Positions 7,763-15,571 of a stretch of 64,000 nucleotides of DNA are shown here, one piece after another. The DNA comes from Halomonas sp. CH40. GTDB lineage: Bacteria; Pseudomonadota; Gammaproteobacteria; Pseudomonadales; Halomonadaceae. Within the stretch, counting starts at the first letter, position 1; each line of letters begins with the position of its first letter. The DNA is taken from positions 2,604,001 through 2,668,000 of the forward strand of contig CP112982.1 in NCBI GenBank assembly GCA_041875495.1, given 5' to 3'. The notes below the pieces were generated by a model. That model searched no databases, was not told the DNA's origin, and worked only from the letters and a program-made list of their open reading frames with translations. Both the position numbers and the translations under genes were made by a program.

Positions 7763-9603
7763 TAGCGAGTCTCCTCATCTTGAGTGGCTTGGCTGCTGGC
7801 ATCAGTCGCCTCTTGGCCTGAGCTTTGCGGTGATGGAAGCTGTAGTTGCTCGTAATTTGTCTTACGCCGCTCCATCTGCCCATGGCGCAGAAAATGTATC
7901 AACGGGTTGTCACCTGCAGTGGCAACATCAGGGTACTGAGTGATATAGAACTCGGTATTGAAATGCGGGCTGGGGTTACGGCCTTCCAGTGCCCCGAATT
8001 TAAGATAGTGTTCTGCTGGGTTAGCTTTGGCCTCTGCCAGGTCAGGATACTGCTCTTGATACCAGTGGGCATCGAAATAAGAGCTTGCATTAATAAGCGA
8101 TGACTGTTGACGAAGCGTTTTGCGGTAAGCACGGCTATAGCGGTAGGTGGCCGTAATAAAGCGATAGGCATGGGATTTAAGCCACTGGTTCCAGGCGTCG
8201 CGTTCATGCAATGCTTGCTGGAACTCTGACTTCAACACATTAAGCTGCTTCTGAGTGCGTTCAAGGCGCTGCTTGAGTGCTTCTTGGTCAAGTTGTTGTG
8301 CTTTTTTATCCGTATGTAGCTGTTGCAGCTGCACCAGACGACGCTCAAGCTGTTGTAGTGCACTTTCACGCTGTTGTACGGCAACGTTGTGTTGATGAGT
8401 CAGCCTGTCGCGCTGTTTAACCAGTTCATCACGCTCGTATAACTTACTTTCCAGAAGCTCCTGCACGCGGTGTAACTCAGCGATGACCATGGCATTTTCT
8501 TCTTGCAAGCCGGCCATTGAGGTCTGGGTTTCTGCTAGCTTTTTCCGCGTTTGTGCATGTGCGTCTTTTTCAGACTGATTCTGCTGCTTAAGTGCTTTAA
8601 GCTCTTTCTCAGTGCTTTCATGAAGCGGCTTTAATTTGGCCAGCTCTTCCGCTTTCTTATTGGCGGCATTGCGCTCATTGAGCGTTTTTTCCAGCGCCTC
8701 CTGCACGCGGTGCAGTTCAGCGATGACCATGTCGTTTTCTTCTTGCAGTGCCGATAACTGCTGCTCTTTTTCCTGCTTTAGGTTATCGCGCTGCTTGGTC
8801 AGCTCATCCAGCTGTTTTTTGCTGGCGGCATGTTGCTGAGTCTGCTCCTGGCGTAGGTTGTCACGTTGTTTAGTCAGTTCATCCAGCTGCTTTTTGCTAG
8901 CGGCCTGCTGCTCAGCCTGCTGGTGTTTAAGCTGCTCTAGATTCTGCTGGAGGTTAGCTGTTTGCTGGACATGCTGCTGGTGGTGCAATAAGGCACCGTT
9001 AACCTGATCAGTTAGCGCTTCGCTCGTTTTATAGGCTAACTCGCTGCTGGTGAATAGCCGTGTGGCTGTTTGCGTTAGCGTTTCACTAGCGTCTACCAAC
9101 TGCTTTGCTGCCAGCGTATAAATTGGCGAGTGCTCCGGCACTGGCAAGGTGGCCAGTGTCATGTCATCCATGGCCGGTGACTCACCGCCGGGTTCTGCTG
9201 CTACTAGCTTCAACTGGCGGCGATGCGAACGAAAGAGCTTCAGCAACGCAGTGGCAAGCTGTTGCCAGTCTTCAAGTGCTTCATCACTTTGCTTACCATC
9301 GGCCAGCAGCGCGGCAATATAGGCTACCGGGCTTGGCCATACGATAATCGCCTTATTCATCGTGGCATCTTGATTCAACCACTGGCTAACGCTTTCAAGC
9401 ACTTGTTCAGAGAGTGATTCTAACAATAGCGCTTGCTGGTTTTCTTCTGTTTTTTCTGCTTCGTCGCTGTGTTCTGGCTGTGGGGCTGCCGCAGGCGATT
9501 CTGCCTTTAATGCCTCTAGCGTCAGCATTTGCGTTCCTGCAGGCAGTCGTAATTCTGGCTCACGCGTCATGGCGTGTATGCCGGTATAAATCACCAACGG
9601 CAT
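7762..9603 (-). CDS. Long coiled-coil protein with C-terminal glycan-locus repeat module
   Basis: 613 residues. Residues 1-190 are an uncharacterised region; residues about 200-480 are coiled coil with internal copies of KKQLDELTKQRDNL and of EENxMVIAELHRVQExLE. The C-terminus (about 510-600) has two units of the YFDAHWYQEQYPDLAEAxxNPAEHYLKFGxxEGRNP type. This module is often found attached to glycosyltransferases and occurs in this window in the 2819-5257 protein as well. No signal peptide. The start has GGAG about 13 bases upstream. A structural partner for glycosyltransferases or the export ATPase is a reasonable guess; the ATPase at 14449-15417 also has a coiled-coil tail. Confidence 0.7.
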   Translation of the reverse strand: MPLVIYTGIHAMTREPELRLPAGTQMLTLEALKAESPAAAPQPEHSDEAEKTEENQQALLLESLSEQVLESVSQWLNQDATMNKAIIVWPSPVAYIAALLADGKQSDEALEDWQQLATALLKLFRSHRRQLKLVAAEPGGESPAMDDMTLATLPVPEHSPIYTLAAKQLVDASETLTQTATRLFTSSELAYKTSEALTDQVNGALLHHQQHVQQTANLQQNLEQLKHQQAEQQAASKKQLDELTKQRDNLRQEQTQQHAASKKQLDELTKQRDNLKQEKEQQLSALQEENDMVIAELHRVQEALEKTLNERNAANKKAEELAKLKPLHESTEKELKALKQQNQSEKDAHAQTRKKLAETQTSMAGLQEENAMVIAELHRVQELLESKLYERDELVKQRDRLTHQHNVAVQQRESALQQLERRLVQLQQLHTDKKAQQLDQEALKQRLERTQKQLNVLKSEFQQALHERDAWNQWLKSHAYRFITATYRYSRAYRKTLRQQSSLINASSYFDAHWYQEQYPDLAEAKANPAEHYLKFGALEGRNPSPHFNTEFYITQYPDVATAGDNPLIHFLRHGQMERRKTNYEQLQLPSPQSSGQEATDASSQATQDEETR

Positions 9604-9631
9604 GGTTTTTAAGCTCCGTTTTTAAATTTAG

Positions 9632-9741
9632 GCCACGAATGAACACGGATAACCACGGATAAACCCAAACCCTTTTTTTAAAAAAATATTTTTGGTTTTT
9701 CGCTTTTGACCTATCCGTGGTTATCCGTGTTCATCCGTGGC
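9632..9741. repeat. Inverted-repeat element R1 (inverted core orientation)
   Basis: Two roughly 30-bp arms (GCCACG(A/G)ATGAACACGG... and its complement) differ at one position and flank an A/T-rich core. Each arm is three decamers of the form NCACGGATRA. In R1 the core reads ACCCAAACCC...TTTTGACC left to right, the reverse of R3, R4, R5 and R8. It sits between rfbA and the 613-residue coiled-coil gene. In RNA it would make a very stable long hairpin. Confidence 0.95.
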
Positions 9742-9777
9742 AAGAGAGGTGTTTTTATGAGTGCCCGTGGCTAAAGA

Positions 9778-10668
9778 TTAGCGTTGCGTTGTTACTAAGC
9801 GCTGGAGGTATTGGCCGTATTGGGTTTTGGCCAGGGGCTTGGCGAGTTCCAGCAGGCGTTCGTTAGTGATCCAGCCGTTTTGCCAGGCGATTTCTTCCAG
9901 GCAGGCGATTTTCAGCCCTTGGCGGTGTTCAACCGTTTGCACGTATTGGCTGGCTTCCAGCAGGCTGTCGTGGGTGCCGGTATCCAGCCAGGCAAAACCA
10001 CGGCCTAGACGTTCAACGCGCAGGTCGCCGCGTTCCAGATAGGTGTTGTTGACGCTGGTAATTTCCAACTCGCCACGCTCGGAGGGCTGCACCTTTTTGG
10101 CAATTTCTACTACGTCGTTATCGTAGAAATAAAGGCCGGTAACGGCATGGCTGGATTTAGGCTTGGCAGGCTTTTCTTCAATGGAAATGGCTTTGCTGTC
10201 TTCACAAAATTCCACCACACCAAAACGCTCTGGATCTTTTACCAGATAGCCAAAGACACTCGCACCGCTGGGCTGATCGCTTGCGCGTTTTAGCTGCTCT
10301 GAGAAGTGCTGGCCATGGAAGATGTTATCGCCCAGCACCAGGCAAACGGGGCTATCGCCAATGAATTCTTCGCCAATGATAAACGCTTGTGCGAGGCCAT
10401 CCGGGCTTGGCTGTACGGCGTATTCGAAATGTACGCCAAAATCGCTGCCGTCACCAAGCAGGCTTTCATATTGGGGAAGATCTTCCGGGGTGGAGATAAT
10501 CAGGATCTCGCGAATACCGGCCAGCATGAGTACTGAGACGGGATAGTAGATCATCGGTTTGTCGTAAACAGGCAAAAGCTGTTTGGAGACACCGCGGGTA
10601 ATGGGGTGCAGGCGAGTGCCGGAACCACCGGCAAGGATAATGCCCTTGCGGTTTGGGGGGGTACTCAT
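9778..10668 (-). CDS. rfbA: Glucose-1-phosphate thymidylyltransferase RfbA/RmlA
   Basis: 296 residues, full length. It has the nucleotidyltransferase signature [16 protein letters not shown], then [16 protein letters not shown], and VLGDNIFHG for metal and sugar binding. It forms dTDP-glucose from dTTP and glucose-1-phosphate, the first step to dTDP-rhamnose. The start has GGAG eight bases upstream. Repeat elements R1 and R2 bracket the gene at 9632-9741 and 10718-10826, so this core gene has become physically separated from rfbD by a repeat and a HEPN/MNT pair. Confidence 0.98.
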   Translation of the reverse strand: MSTPPNRKGIILAGGSGTRLHPITRGVSKQLLPVYDKPMIYYPVSVLMLAGIREILIISTPEDLPQYESLLGDGSDFGVHFEYAVQPSPDGLAQAFIIGEEFIGDSPVCLVLGDNIFHGQHFSEQLKRASDQPSGASVFGYLVKDPERFGVVEFCEDSKAISIEEKPAKPKSSHAVTGLYFYDNDVVEIAKKVQPSERGELEITSVNNTYLERGDLRVERLGRGFAWLDTGTHDSLLEASQYVQTVEHRQGLKIACLEEIAWQNGWITNERLLELAKPLAKTQYGQYLQRLVTTQR

Positions 10669-10717
10669 ACTTATCTCCTTTTGAGGGATTTTTTTGCCAC
10701 GGATAAAACCGTTTTAG

Positions 10718-10826
10718 GCCACGGACACTCACGGACAACACGGACAAGGTCAAAACCAAAAACCAATAAATTAAAAACCAAAAAGAATTTAAGGTTTTGT
10801 CCGTGTCGTCCGTGAGTGTCCGTGGC
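10718..10826. repeat. Inverted-repeat element R2 (GGAC subfamily)
   Basis: Arms GCCACGGACACTCACGGACA... and complement match at 29 of 30 positions and enclose an A/T-rich core starting GGTCAAAACC. This copy belongs to a second subfamily in which GGAC replaces GGAT. On its left is an extra half unit (TTTTTGCCACGGATAAAACC, about 10690-10710) that also precedes R4 and R6. It separates rfbA from the MNT gene. Confidence 0.95.
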
Positions 10827-10865
10827 AAAACAGTTTTTTTATCTGTGGCGAATAACGTTTTTTAA

Positions 10866-11210
10866 TTACTGATAGCTTGTTGGTGCTCTATGAGATGTAT
10901 CAAAGAGGATAATGCCGACTCGTTTTATATTTTGGCGTAGTGCATCATTGCTGAGTGTATTCTCATTCAGCACATCGAAAAAGTACGGCAAGGGAAGCAC
11001 TTCATTTAACTGATCCGCAAGTTGGGTAACGGTATCATCGGTTACCGCATGCCCTTGAATCATAAGATCCACATCAGACCCTTGCCGGTAGCCTCCCTTG
11101 GCCCGCGACCCAAACAACACCACCCTTTCAATAGTAGGAAAGTGAGCTGCGGCTTGGCGAATTAGCGCAATATCATCGTGCTTCAAGCCGGTTTGCTTAT
11201 TAAGACTCAT
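10866..11210 (-). CDS. MNT-type minimal nucleotidyltransferase (antitoxin of HEPN/MNT pair 1)
   Basis: 114 residues. The nucleotidyltransferase fold motif is VVLFGSRAKGGYRQGSDVDL (GSxxxG...DxD) near residues 30-50. In type VII toxin-antitoxin systems such proteins AMPylate and so neutralise their HEPN partner; the family function is known, the role here is inferred. It starts inside the 3' end of the HEPN gene (11-base overlap), the arrangement expected of a coupled pair. R2 lies just downstream. The C-terminal tail (DTSHRAPTSYQ) is not conserved in the family and ends shortly before the repeat. Confidence 0.85.
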   Translation of the reverse strand: MSLNKQTGLKHDDIALIRQAAAHFPTIERVVLFGSRAKGGYRQGSDVDLMIQGHAVTDDTVTQLADQLNEVLPLPYFFDVLNENTLSNDALRQNIKRVGIILFDTSHRAPTSYQ

Positions 11211-11610
11211 AAGTGACTTTTTCTGCGAAGTTATCGTACAGTTTGCTTAATAGCGGGTAATAAGCTGTGCGAATTTTTTCCTCCACAAGCTGAGCGGTGG
11301 TTTCATTATAGGTATGTGTCGTGAGGTTGCGGTCTTCCAGTGCCTGGATCCAAGCGTGACCGTCTTCAATCAGACCTGATTGGAAAGCCTGTTTAATGGC
11401 CGAACGGGGGCTATTTACCTGAAAGCCTTCCGCCTGCTGATAGTCCTTGAGCAATTTCCAAGACAGCTCGAACGCCATTTCAAAGAACTGAATAATACCG
11501 GCTCGTTCAACAACGCTGGGCTTCTGTATTCCGATAGACTCTTTAAGCAACGCGTAGGCACTACCAAATTGCTGGTAACGTTGCTTCCAGCGTATATCGT
11601 GGTCACTCAT
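11200..11610 (-). CDS. HEPN-domain protein, HI0074-type (toxin of pair 1)
   Basis: 136 residues, all-alpha. It matches the HI0074/nucleotidyltransferase-substrate-binding family: FFEMAFELSWKLLKDY near residue 48 and the RNase-like HEPN motif R-x4-H (RNLTTHTYNE) near residue 95. It is expected to be a ribonuclease toxin or a nucleotidyltransferase substrate domain. The ATG overlaps the rfbD stop (ATGA at 11607-11610), so it is translationally coupled to a capsule-pathway gene, which is unusual for a toxin module. Confidence 0.85.
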   Translation of the reverse strand: MSDHDIRWKQRYQQFGSAYALLKESIGIQKPSVVERAGIIQFFEMAFELSWKLLKDYQQAEGFQVNSPRSAIKQAFQSGLIEDGHAWIQALEDRNLTTHTYNETTAQLVEEKIRTAYYPLLSKLYDNFAEKVTYES

Positions 11611-12518
11611 GTCGTGGCCTCCTGCAGCGTCAGCACCAGTTGTGCTTGCCAGCTGGGCAAGGTAATGCCCAAGGCATTTTCCAGCTTATCTAACGCCATG
11701 CGTGAGTTAAGCGGGCGCTGAGCGGGGGTTGGGTATTCCGCTGTGGGGATGCCGCCGGTGTTTTCTGGGGTAATCGCCAGTGCTTCACCCTGCTCGCGGG
11801 CTTGTTTGAAAATCTCGCTGGCGAAGCCGTGCCAGCTGGTTTCACCTCTGGGGGCGAGGTGGTAGATCCCTGTTGGGATGTGAATAGTGAACGGTGAATC
11901 GTGAATGGTGAGTGGTGAATGGTGAACAGTGAATGCTAGTGCAGTGATCTGGGCGATCAGGCGGGCGGGGGTGGGCGCGCCGATCTGGTCGTTGACGATG
12001 TTGAGTGCTTCCCGCTCACGCCCCAGGCGTAACATGGTTTTCATGAAGTTGTTGCCACGGGCGGCGTAGACCCAGCTGGTGCGGAAGATAAGATGCTGGC
12101 AGCCGCTGTTGACCACGGCGTCATCGCCTTCCAGCTTGGTTTGGCCGTAAACGCTGAGCGGCCCGGTGGGGCTGTCTTCCTGCCAGGGCGTTTCGCCATC
12201 GCCTGGGTAGACGTAATCTGAGGAGTAATGCACCAAGGCGGCGTTGTTGGCCGCAGCGTATTCCGCCAGCTGAGCGGGCAAGCCGGCGTTAAGGCGCTTG
12301 GCCTGTTCTGGCTCGCTTTCGGCTTTATCAACGGCGGTGTAGGCCGCGGCGTTGAGAATTAAGCCGGGTTGATGCTTGGCCAAGTAAGCGTCTACTGCTT
12401 GGGCGTTGGTTAAATCGAGCTCTGCGCGCCGTGGTGCCATTACATTACCCAGCAAGCAGAATTGGCGTTCTAGCTCGAAGCCAACCTGGCCGTTACCGCC
12501 AGTGATGAGAATATTCAT
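11607..12518 (-). CDS. rfbD: dTDP-4-dehydrorhamnose reductase RfbD/RmlD, with in-frame heptamer insertion
   Basis: 303 residues from ATG 12518 (MNILITGGNGQVG; AAAGGG upstream). The longer open frame to 12548 begins in repeat R3 and is rejected. The Rossmann motif GGNGQVG and the SDR YxxxK (YGQTK near residue 128) are intact. It makes dTDP-L-rhamnose, the final step. Eight GTGAATG-type heptamers (11880-11935) are translated as an extra segment (HHSPLTIHDSPFTIH) between ITALAF and GIYHLAPRGETSW. Relative to typical RmlD this adds about 20 residues in a place where the family has only a short linker. The frame is kept, so the enzyme may be functional. Confidence 0.95.
   Translation of the reverse strand: MNILITGGNGQVGFELERQFCLLGNVMAPRRAELDLTNAQAVDAYLAKHQPGLILNAAAYTAVDKAESEPEQAKRLNAGLPAQLAEYAAANNAALVHYSSDYVYPGDGETPWQEDSPTGPLSVYGQTKLEGDDAVVNSGCQHLIFRTSWVYAARGNNFMKTMLRLGREREALNIVNDQIGAPTPARLIAQITALAFTVHHSPLTIHDSPFTIHIPTGIYHLAPRGETSWHGFASEIFKQAREQGEALAITPENTGGIPTAEYPTPAQRPLNSRMALDKLENALGITLPSWQAQLVLTLQEATT
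11880..11935. repeat. Heptanucleotide tandem repeat H2 inside rfbD
   Basis: Eight units of the pattern GTGARNN (GTGAATA, GTGAACG, GTGAATC, GTGAATG, GTGAGTG, GTGAATG, GTGAACA, GTGAATG) in an unbroken row inside the coding region. Read on the coding strand, the heptamers cycle through three frames and give a low-complexity H/S/T/I peptide. Confidence 0.95.
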
Positions 12519-12533
12519 AGTAAACCCTTTTAG

Positions 12534-12642
12534 GCCACGGATGAACACGGATAATCACGGATAAGGTCAAAAGCGAAAAACCAAAAATATTTTAAAAAAA
12601 GGTTTTGGGGTTTATCCGTGGTTATCCGTGTTCATCCGTGGC
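12534..12642. repeat. Inverted-repeat element R3
   Basis: Arms GCCACGGATGAACACGGATA... with complement at the right end, core GGTCAAAAGCG...GGTTTTGGGG. It lies between the rfbD start and the GxxExxY gene; its left arm begins 16 bases upstream of the rfbD start codon. With R4 it brackets the GxxExxY gene exactly. Confidence 0.95.
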
Positions 12643-12664
12643 TAATGTTTTACGTGGCTAAAAT

Positions 12665-13030
12665 TTAAATAACGATTCTTTTGATAGATACTTTTGGGTA
12701 AGTGAAATTGACAAGCAAACCAATCGGCATGCCAGTAGCACGCAAGTAGTTTATGACCTGTGCTTCGGCTGATGCTGGCATCTGTGATTGAGCTTTAAGC
12801 TCGAGAATTACTCTATCCTCTACGAGAATATCCAGACGGTGCTTTCCCACCAACTGATGCTTGTAATAGATATCAACAGGCCTTTCAGTTTCAACTTTTA
12901 ACCCTTGGGATGATAGCTCTATGGCTAGCGCTTTTTGATAAACACTTTCTAAAAAGCCTGCCCCCAACTGGTTACTGACTTCGAAAATGGCGCCTCTAAC
13001 TCTATACGTTAACTCTTCTTCCTTGAGCAT
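12665..13030 (-). CDS. GxxExxY family protein
   Basis: 121 residues, full length. It carries the family-naming motif GAGFLESVYQKAL (GxxExxY) near residue 22, then KHRLDILVEDRVILELKA near residue 57, which has the look of a PD-(D/E)XK nuclease core (D...ExK), and ends with NYLRATGMPIGLLVNF. The function is not established; it is presumed to be a small nuclease-like protein. SD AAAGGA precedes ATG 13030. The gene fills the space between repeat elements R3 and R4 and has nothing to do with rhamnose synthesis, so it looks like cargo in the operon. Confidence 0.9.
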   Translation of the reverse strand: MLKEEELTYRVRGAIFEVSNQLGAGFLESVYQKALAIELSSQGLKVETERPVDIYYKHQLVGKHRLDILVEDRVILELKAQSQMPASAEAQVINYLRATGMPIGLLVNFTYPKVSIKRIVI

Positions 13031-13066
13031 TTTTTATCCTTTACGGCTACGGATAAAACCGTTTTT

Positions 13067-13177
13067 GCCACGGATGAACACGGATAACCACGGATAAGGT
13101 CAAAAGCGAAAAACCAAAAATATTTTTTAAAAAAAGGGTTTGGGGTTTATCCGTGGTTATCCGTGTTCATCCGTGGC
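13067..13177. repeat. Inverted-repeat element R4
   Basis: Full-length copy with arms of three decamers and core GGTCAAAAGCG...GGGTTTGGGG. A partial extra half unit precedes it (GGCTACGGATAAAACC, from 13045) and another partial arm follows (AGCCGTGTTCATCCGTGGC, 13191-13209). It separates GxxExxY from rfbB. Confidence 0.95.
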
Positions 13178-13224
13178 CCAAATGGTTTTTAGCCGTGTTC
13201 ATCCGTGGCTGCTTTTATTACTTC

Positions 13225-14382
13225 CTACAGACTGCCGAGGCGTTGGCCTTGGTAGCTGCCGTCTTGTACGCGTTGCCACCATTGGCGGTTTTCCAGGTAC
13301 CATTGTACGGTTTTGCGTAGGCCGGTTTCGAAGGTTTCTTCTGGCACCCAGCCGAGTTCACGTTCTATCTTGCTGGCGTCGATAGCGTAGCGTACATCGT
13401 GACCGGGGCGGTCGGTGACGAAGGTAATCAGTTCTTTGTGTGAGCGCTGCGCTTGTGAGGCGTGAGCGCCCTGCGGGCTGGTGAGGGGTGCGGGGGTGCT
13501 CCTAACTCCTAACTCCTCACTCCTCACATCTAACTTCTCACTGGGCACCAGCTCGTCCAGTATCTCGCAGATAGTTTCCACAACGTGCAGGTTCGTTTGC
13601 TCATTATGCCCGCCGATGTTGTAGGTCTCGCCGATTTCGCCTTCGCTGGCGACCTTGATCAGGGCGCGGGCGTGGTCTTCCACATACAGCCAATCGCGGA
13701 TCTGCTGGCCATTGCCGTAAACCGGTAGCGGCTTACCGGCCAGGGCGTTGAGGATCATCAGCGGGATCAGCTTTTCCGGAAAGTGGAAGGGGCCGTAGTT
13801 GTTGGAGCAGTTGGTGACTAGGGTCGGCAGGCCGTAGGTGCGCTGCCAGGCGCGAACAAGGTGATCGGAACTCGCCTTGCTGGCGGAATACGGTGAGCTG
13901 GGCGCGTAGGGCGTTTCTTCGGTGAAGAGATCGTCGGTGCCTTCCAGGTCGCCATACACTTCATCGGTGGAGATATGGTGAAAGCGGAATTCAGCGGCCT
14001 TGGTGGCATCGATTTCCTGCAGGGCTTTCCAGTAGGCGCGGGCGGCTTCCAGGAGTACCGCCGTGCCAACGACGTTGGTCTGGATAAATTCTGCGGGGCC
14101 GTCGATGGAGCGGTCTACATGGCTTTCAGCGGCCAGGTGCATAACGATATCCGGCTGGTGCTGTTCGAACAGTTGCTGCATGGCCGTGGCGTCACAGATA
14201 TCTGCCTGCGCAAAGGTATAGCGCTCGCTGTTTTCAATGCTGGTCAGCGATTCAAGGTTACCGGCGTAGGTCAATTTATCAAGATTGATAACTCGGTGAG
14301 CGGTATTGTTGATCAGCTCGCGAACAACGGCTGAGCCAATAAAACCGGCGCCGCCGGTAATCAGGAAAGTCTTTGCTGCCAT
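13225..14382 (-). CDS. rfbB: dTDP-glucose 4,6-dehydratase RfbB/RmlB, with in-frame repeat insertion
   Basis: 385 residues, about 30 longer than usual. Rossmann motif [14 protein letters not shown], the [10 protein letters not shown] catalytic block and YSASKAS (YxxxK) are intact. It converts dTDP-glucose to the 4-keto-6-deoxy sugar. Between LDELVPSEK and [16 protein letters not shown] a foreign segment of roughly 30 residues is inserted; its first part is coded by six heptamers (13501-13542) and gives [12 protein letters not shown]. In family members these two blocks are joined directly. The insertion lies near the C-terminal substrate domain; whether activity is retained is unknown. SD AAGGA lies before ATG 14382. 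Confidence 0.96.
   Translation of the reverse strand: MAAKTFLITGGAGFIGSAVVRELINNTAHRVINLDKLTYAGNLESLTSIENSERYTFAQADICDATAMQQLFEQHQPDIVMHLAAESHVDRSIDGPAEFIQTNVVGTAVLLEAARAYWKALQEIDATKAAEFRFHHISTDEVYGDLEGTDDLFTEETPYAPSSPYSASKASSDHLVRAWQRTYGLPTLVTNCSNNYGPFHFPEKLIPLMILNALAGKPLPVYGNGQQIRDWLYVEDHARALIKVASEGEIGETYNIGGHNEQTNLHVVETICEILDELVPSEKLDVRSEELGVRSTPAPLTSPQGAHASQAQRSHKELITFVTDRPGHDVRYAIDASKIERELGWVPEETFETGLRKTVQWYLENRQWWQRVQDGSYQGQRLGSL
13501..13542. repeat. Heptanucleotide tandem repeat H3 inside rfbB
   Basis: Six units of (C/T)CTAACT or (C/T)CTCACT type in a row. The 42-bp length equals 14 codons. The bases around it (13440-13500) are also GTGAG/GCGCC-rich and foreign to RmlB, so the whole inserted segment may span about 13,440-13,545. 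Confidence 0.9.
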
Positions 14383-14448
14383 GGATTCCAGTTCCTTGCT
14401 TTATGCTGTTTTTAAATACTGTGTTAAACAACGTCGTGTATTTGTATG

Positions 14449-15417
14449 TCAATGTGTTTGCTGTGAATCACCCGCTTCTTCTTTAAGCGCTTCAATATGA
14501 CGATGTACGTTTTCCAGCTGTTTGTTACGCTTTTCGATATCGTCTCTGAAGTGCTTGCGGTAGATCGGCAATAGTTCATGCTGTTTGGCGACTTCGAGCG
14601 CCCTTTCTGCTTCAGCCCGCTTTTCTTTTACGTGTTCGAGAAACTGGTACGCTTCGGGAAGTGTTCCCGGCATGCTGGGAAAACGTTGTGATTGCGGGGC
14701 TGAAGATGCTGTTTTGGCGGATGTGGCCACTGCCGTTTTTTTATTGGCTTTGGCGTTATCGACATCTGCGTGGTAGTGCTCGATGGCTTCGTTCACATCG
14801 TCATACCAGGTTGCCTGGCCATCCTGTAGGTAAACACCTGCCTCGCATAGGTCTTTCAGAATACCTTCGGAGTGCGAGACCATGATAATGGAGGCCTGGC
14901 CAATCTTGGACTTGAACAGCTGCGTGGCTTTTTCTTTGAAGGCGCGATCACCTACAGCAGTCGCTTCATCCGAAATATACACATCAAAGTTAAACGCTAG
15001 GGATAAACCAAACGAAATGCGTGAGCGCATACCTGAAGAGTAAGTACGGATAGGTTCATCAAAGGCGTCACCGATTTCCGCGAAGTCTTCAACAAACTGA
15101 ATGATTCTTTTCACGTCATCGGAACCACTGCCCTGGGCACGCGCTACGAACTTGACGTTCTGGCGGCCAGTCATATTCCCCTGCATGCCACCGGCCAGCC
15201 CCACCGGCCAGGAAACACGGCTATGGCGAATGACTTCTCCCCTCTCAGGGGTATCCATACCGGCAATCAGCTTCAGTAGCGTGGATTTGCCCGCGCCGTT
15301 AGCACCAATCAGGCCGACACTGACGTTTTTGGGGAAGGTCAGGTTGATGTCTTTCAACACCCAATCGCTGCCGTGGTGGTTGTGGTAGCGCTTGTAGAGG
15401 TTTTTGACTTCGATCAT
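14449..15417 (-). CDS. kpsT: Capsule-export ABC transporter ATPase (KpsT-like) with coiled-coil tail
   Basis: 322 residues from ATG 15417 (MIEVKNLYKRYHNHHG); the earlier frame start lies in repeat R5. Walker A is GANGAGKSTLL near residue 44, the signature is YSSGMRSRISFGLS, Walker B gives DVYISDEATAVGD, and the switch His is in MVSHSEG. The KpsT/Wzt class powers export of finished polysaccharide. KpsT proteins are about 220 residues; here about 100 more follow, ending in charged coiled coil (EKRAEAERALEVAKQH). That tail is not the beta-sandwich carbohydrate domain of Wzt. Its permease partner is encoded at 20360-21157, unusually far away because cargo genes lie between. Confidence 0.9.
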   Translation of the reverse strand: MIEVKNLYKRYHNHHGSDWVLKDINLTFPKNVSVGLIGANGAGKSTLLKLIAGMDTPERGEVIRHSRVSWPVGLAGGMQGNMTGRQNVKFVARAQGSGSDDVKRIIQFVEDFAEIGDAFDEPIRTYSSGMRSRISFGLSLAFNFDVYISDEATAVGDRAFKEKATQLFKSKIGQASIIMVSHSEGILKDLCEAGVYLQDGQATWYDDVNEAIEHYHADVDNAKANKKTAVATSAKTASSAPQSQRFPSMPGTLPEAYQFLEHVKEKRAEAERALEVAKQHELLPIYRKHFRDDIEKRNKQLENVHRHIEALKEEAGDSQQTH

Positions 15418-15469
15418 TGGGTTACTACGCAGAATATATTGGGCTTTTTGGCCAAGAAAAACTTGTTTA

Positions 15470-15571
15470 GCCACGGACAACCACGGATAAGGTCAAAAGC
15501 GAAAAACCAAAGATATTGTTTTTAAAAAAGGGGTTGGGGTTTGTCCGTGGCTATCCGTGTTCATCCGTGGC
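15470..15571. repeat. Inverted-repeat element R5 (one decamer missing in the left arm)
   Basis: The right arm is complete (three decamers) but the left arm is GCCACGGACAACCACGGATA, one decamer short. Core GGTCAAAAGCG...GGGGTTGGGG. The element overlaps the 3' end of the MBL nuclease gene: the stop codon at 15551 and the last residues (ATDEHG) are coded by the right arm. Confidence 0.95.

Noticed and set aside
12518-12548. Upstream start of rfbD in the same frame
   Set aside because: The extra codons come from repeat R3, no SD precedes them and the Rossmann motif starts at ATG 12518.
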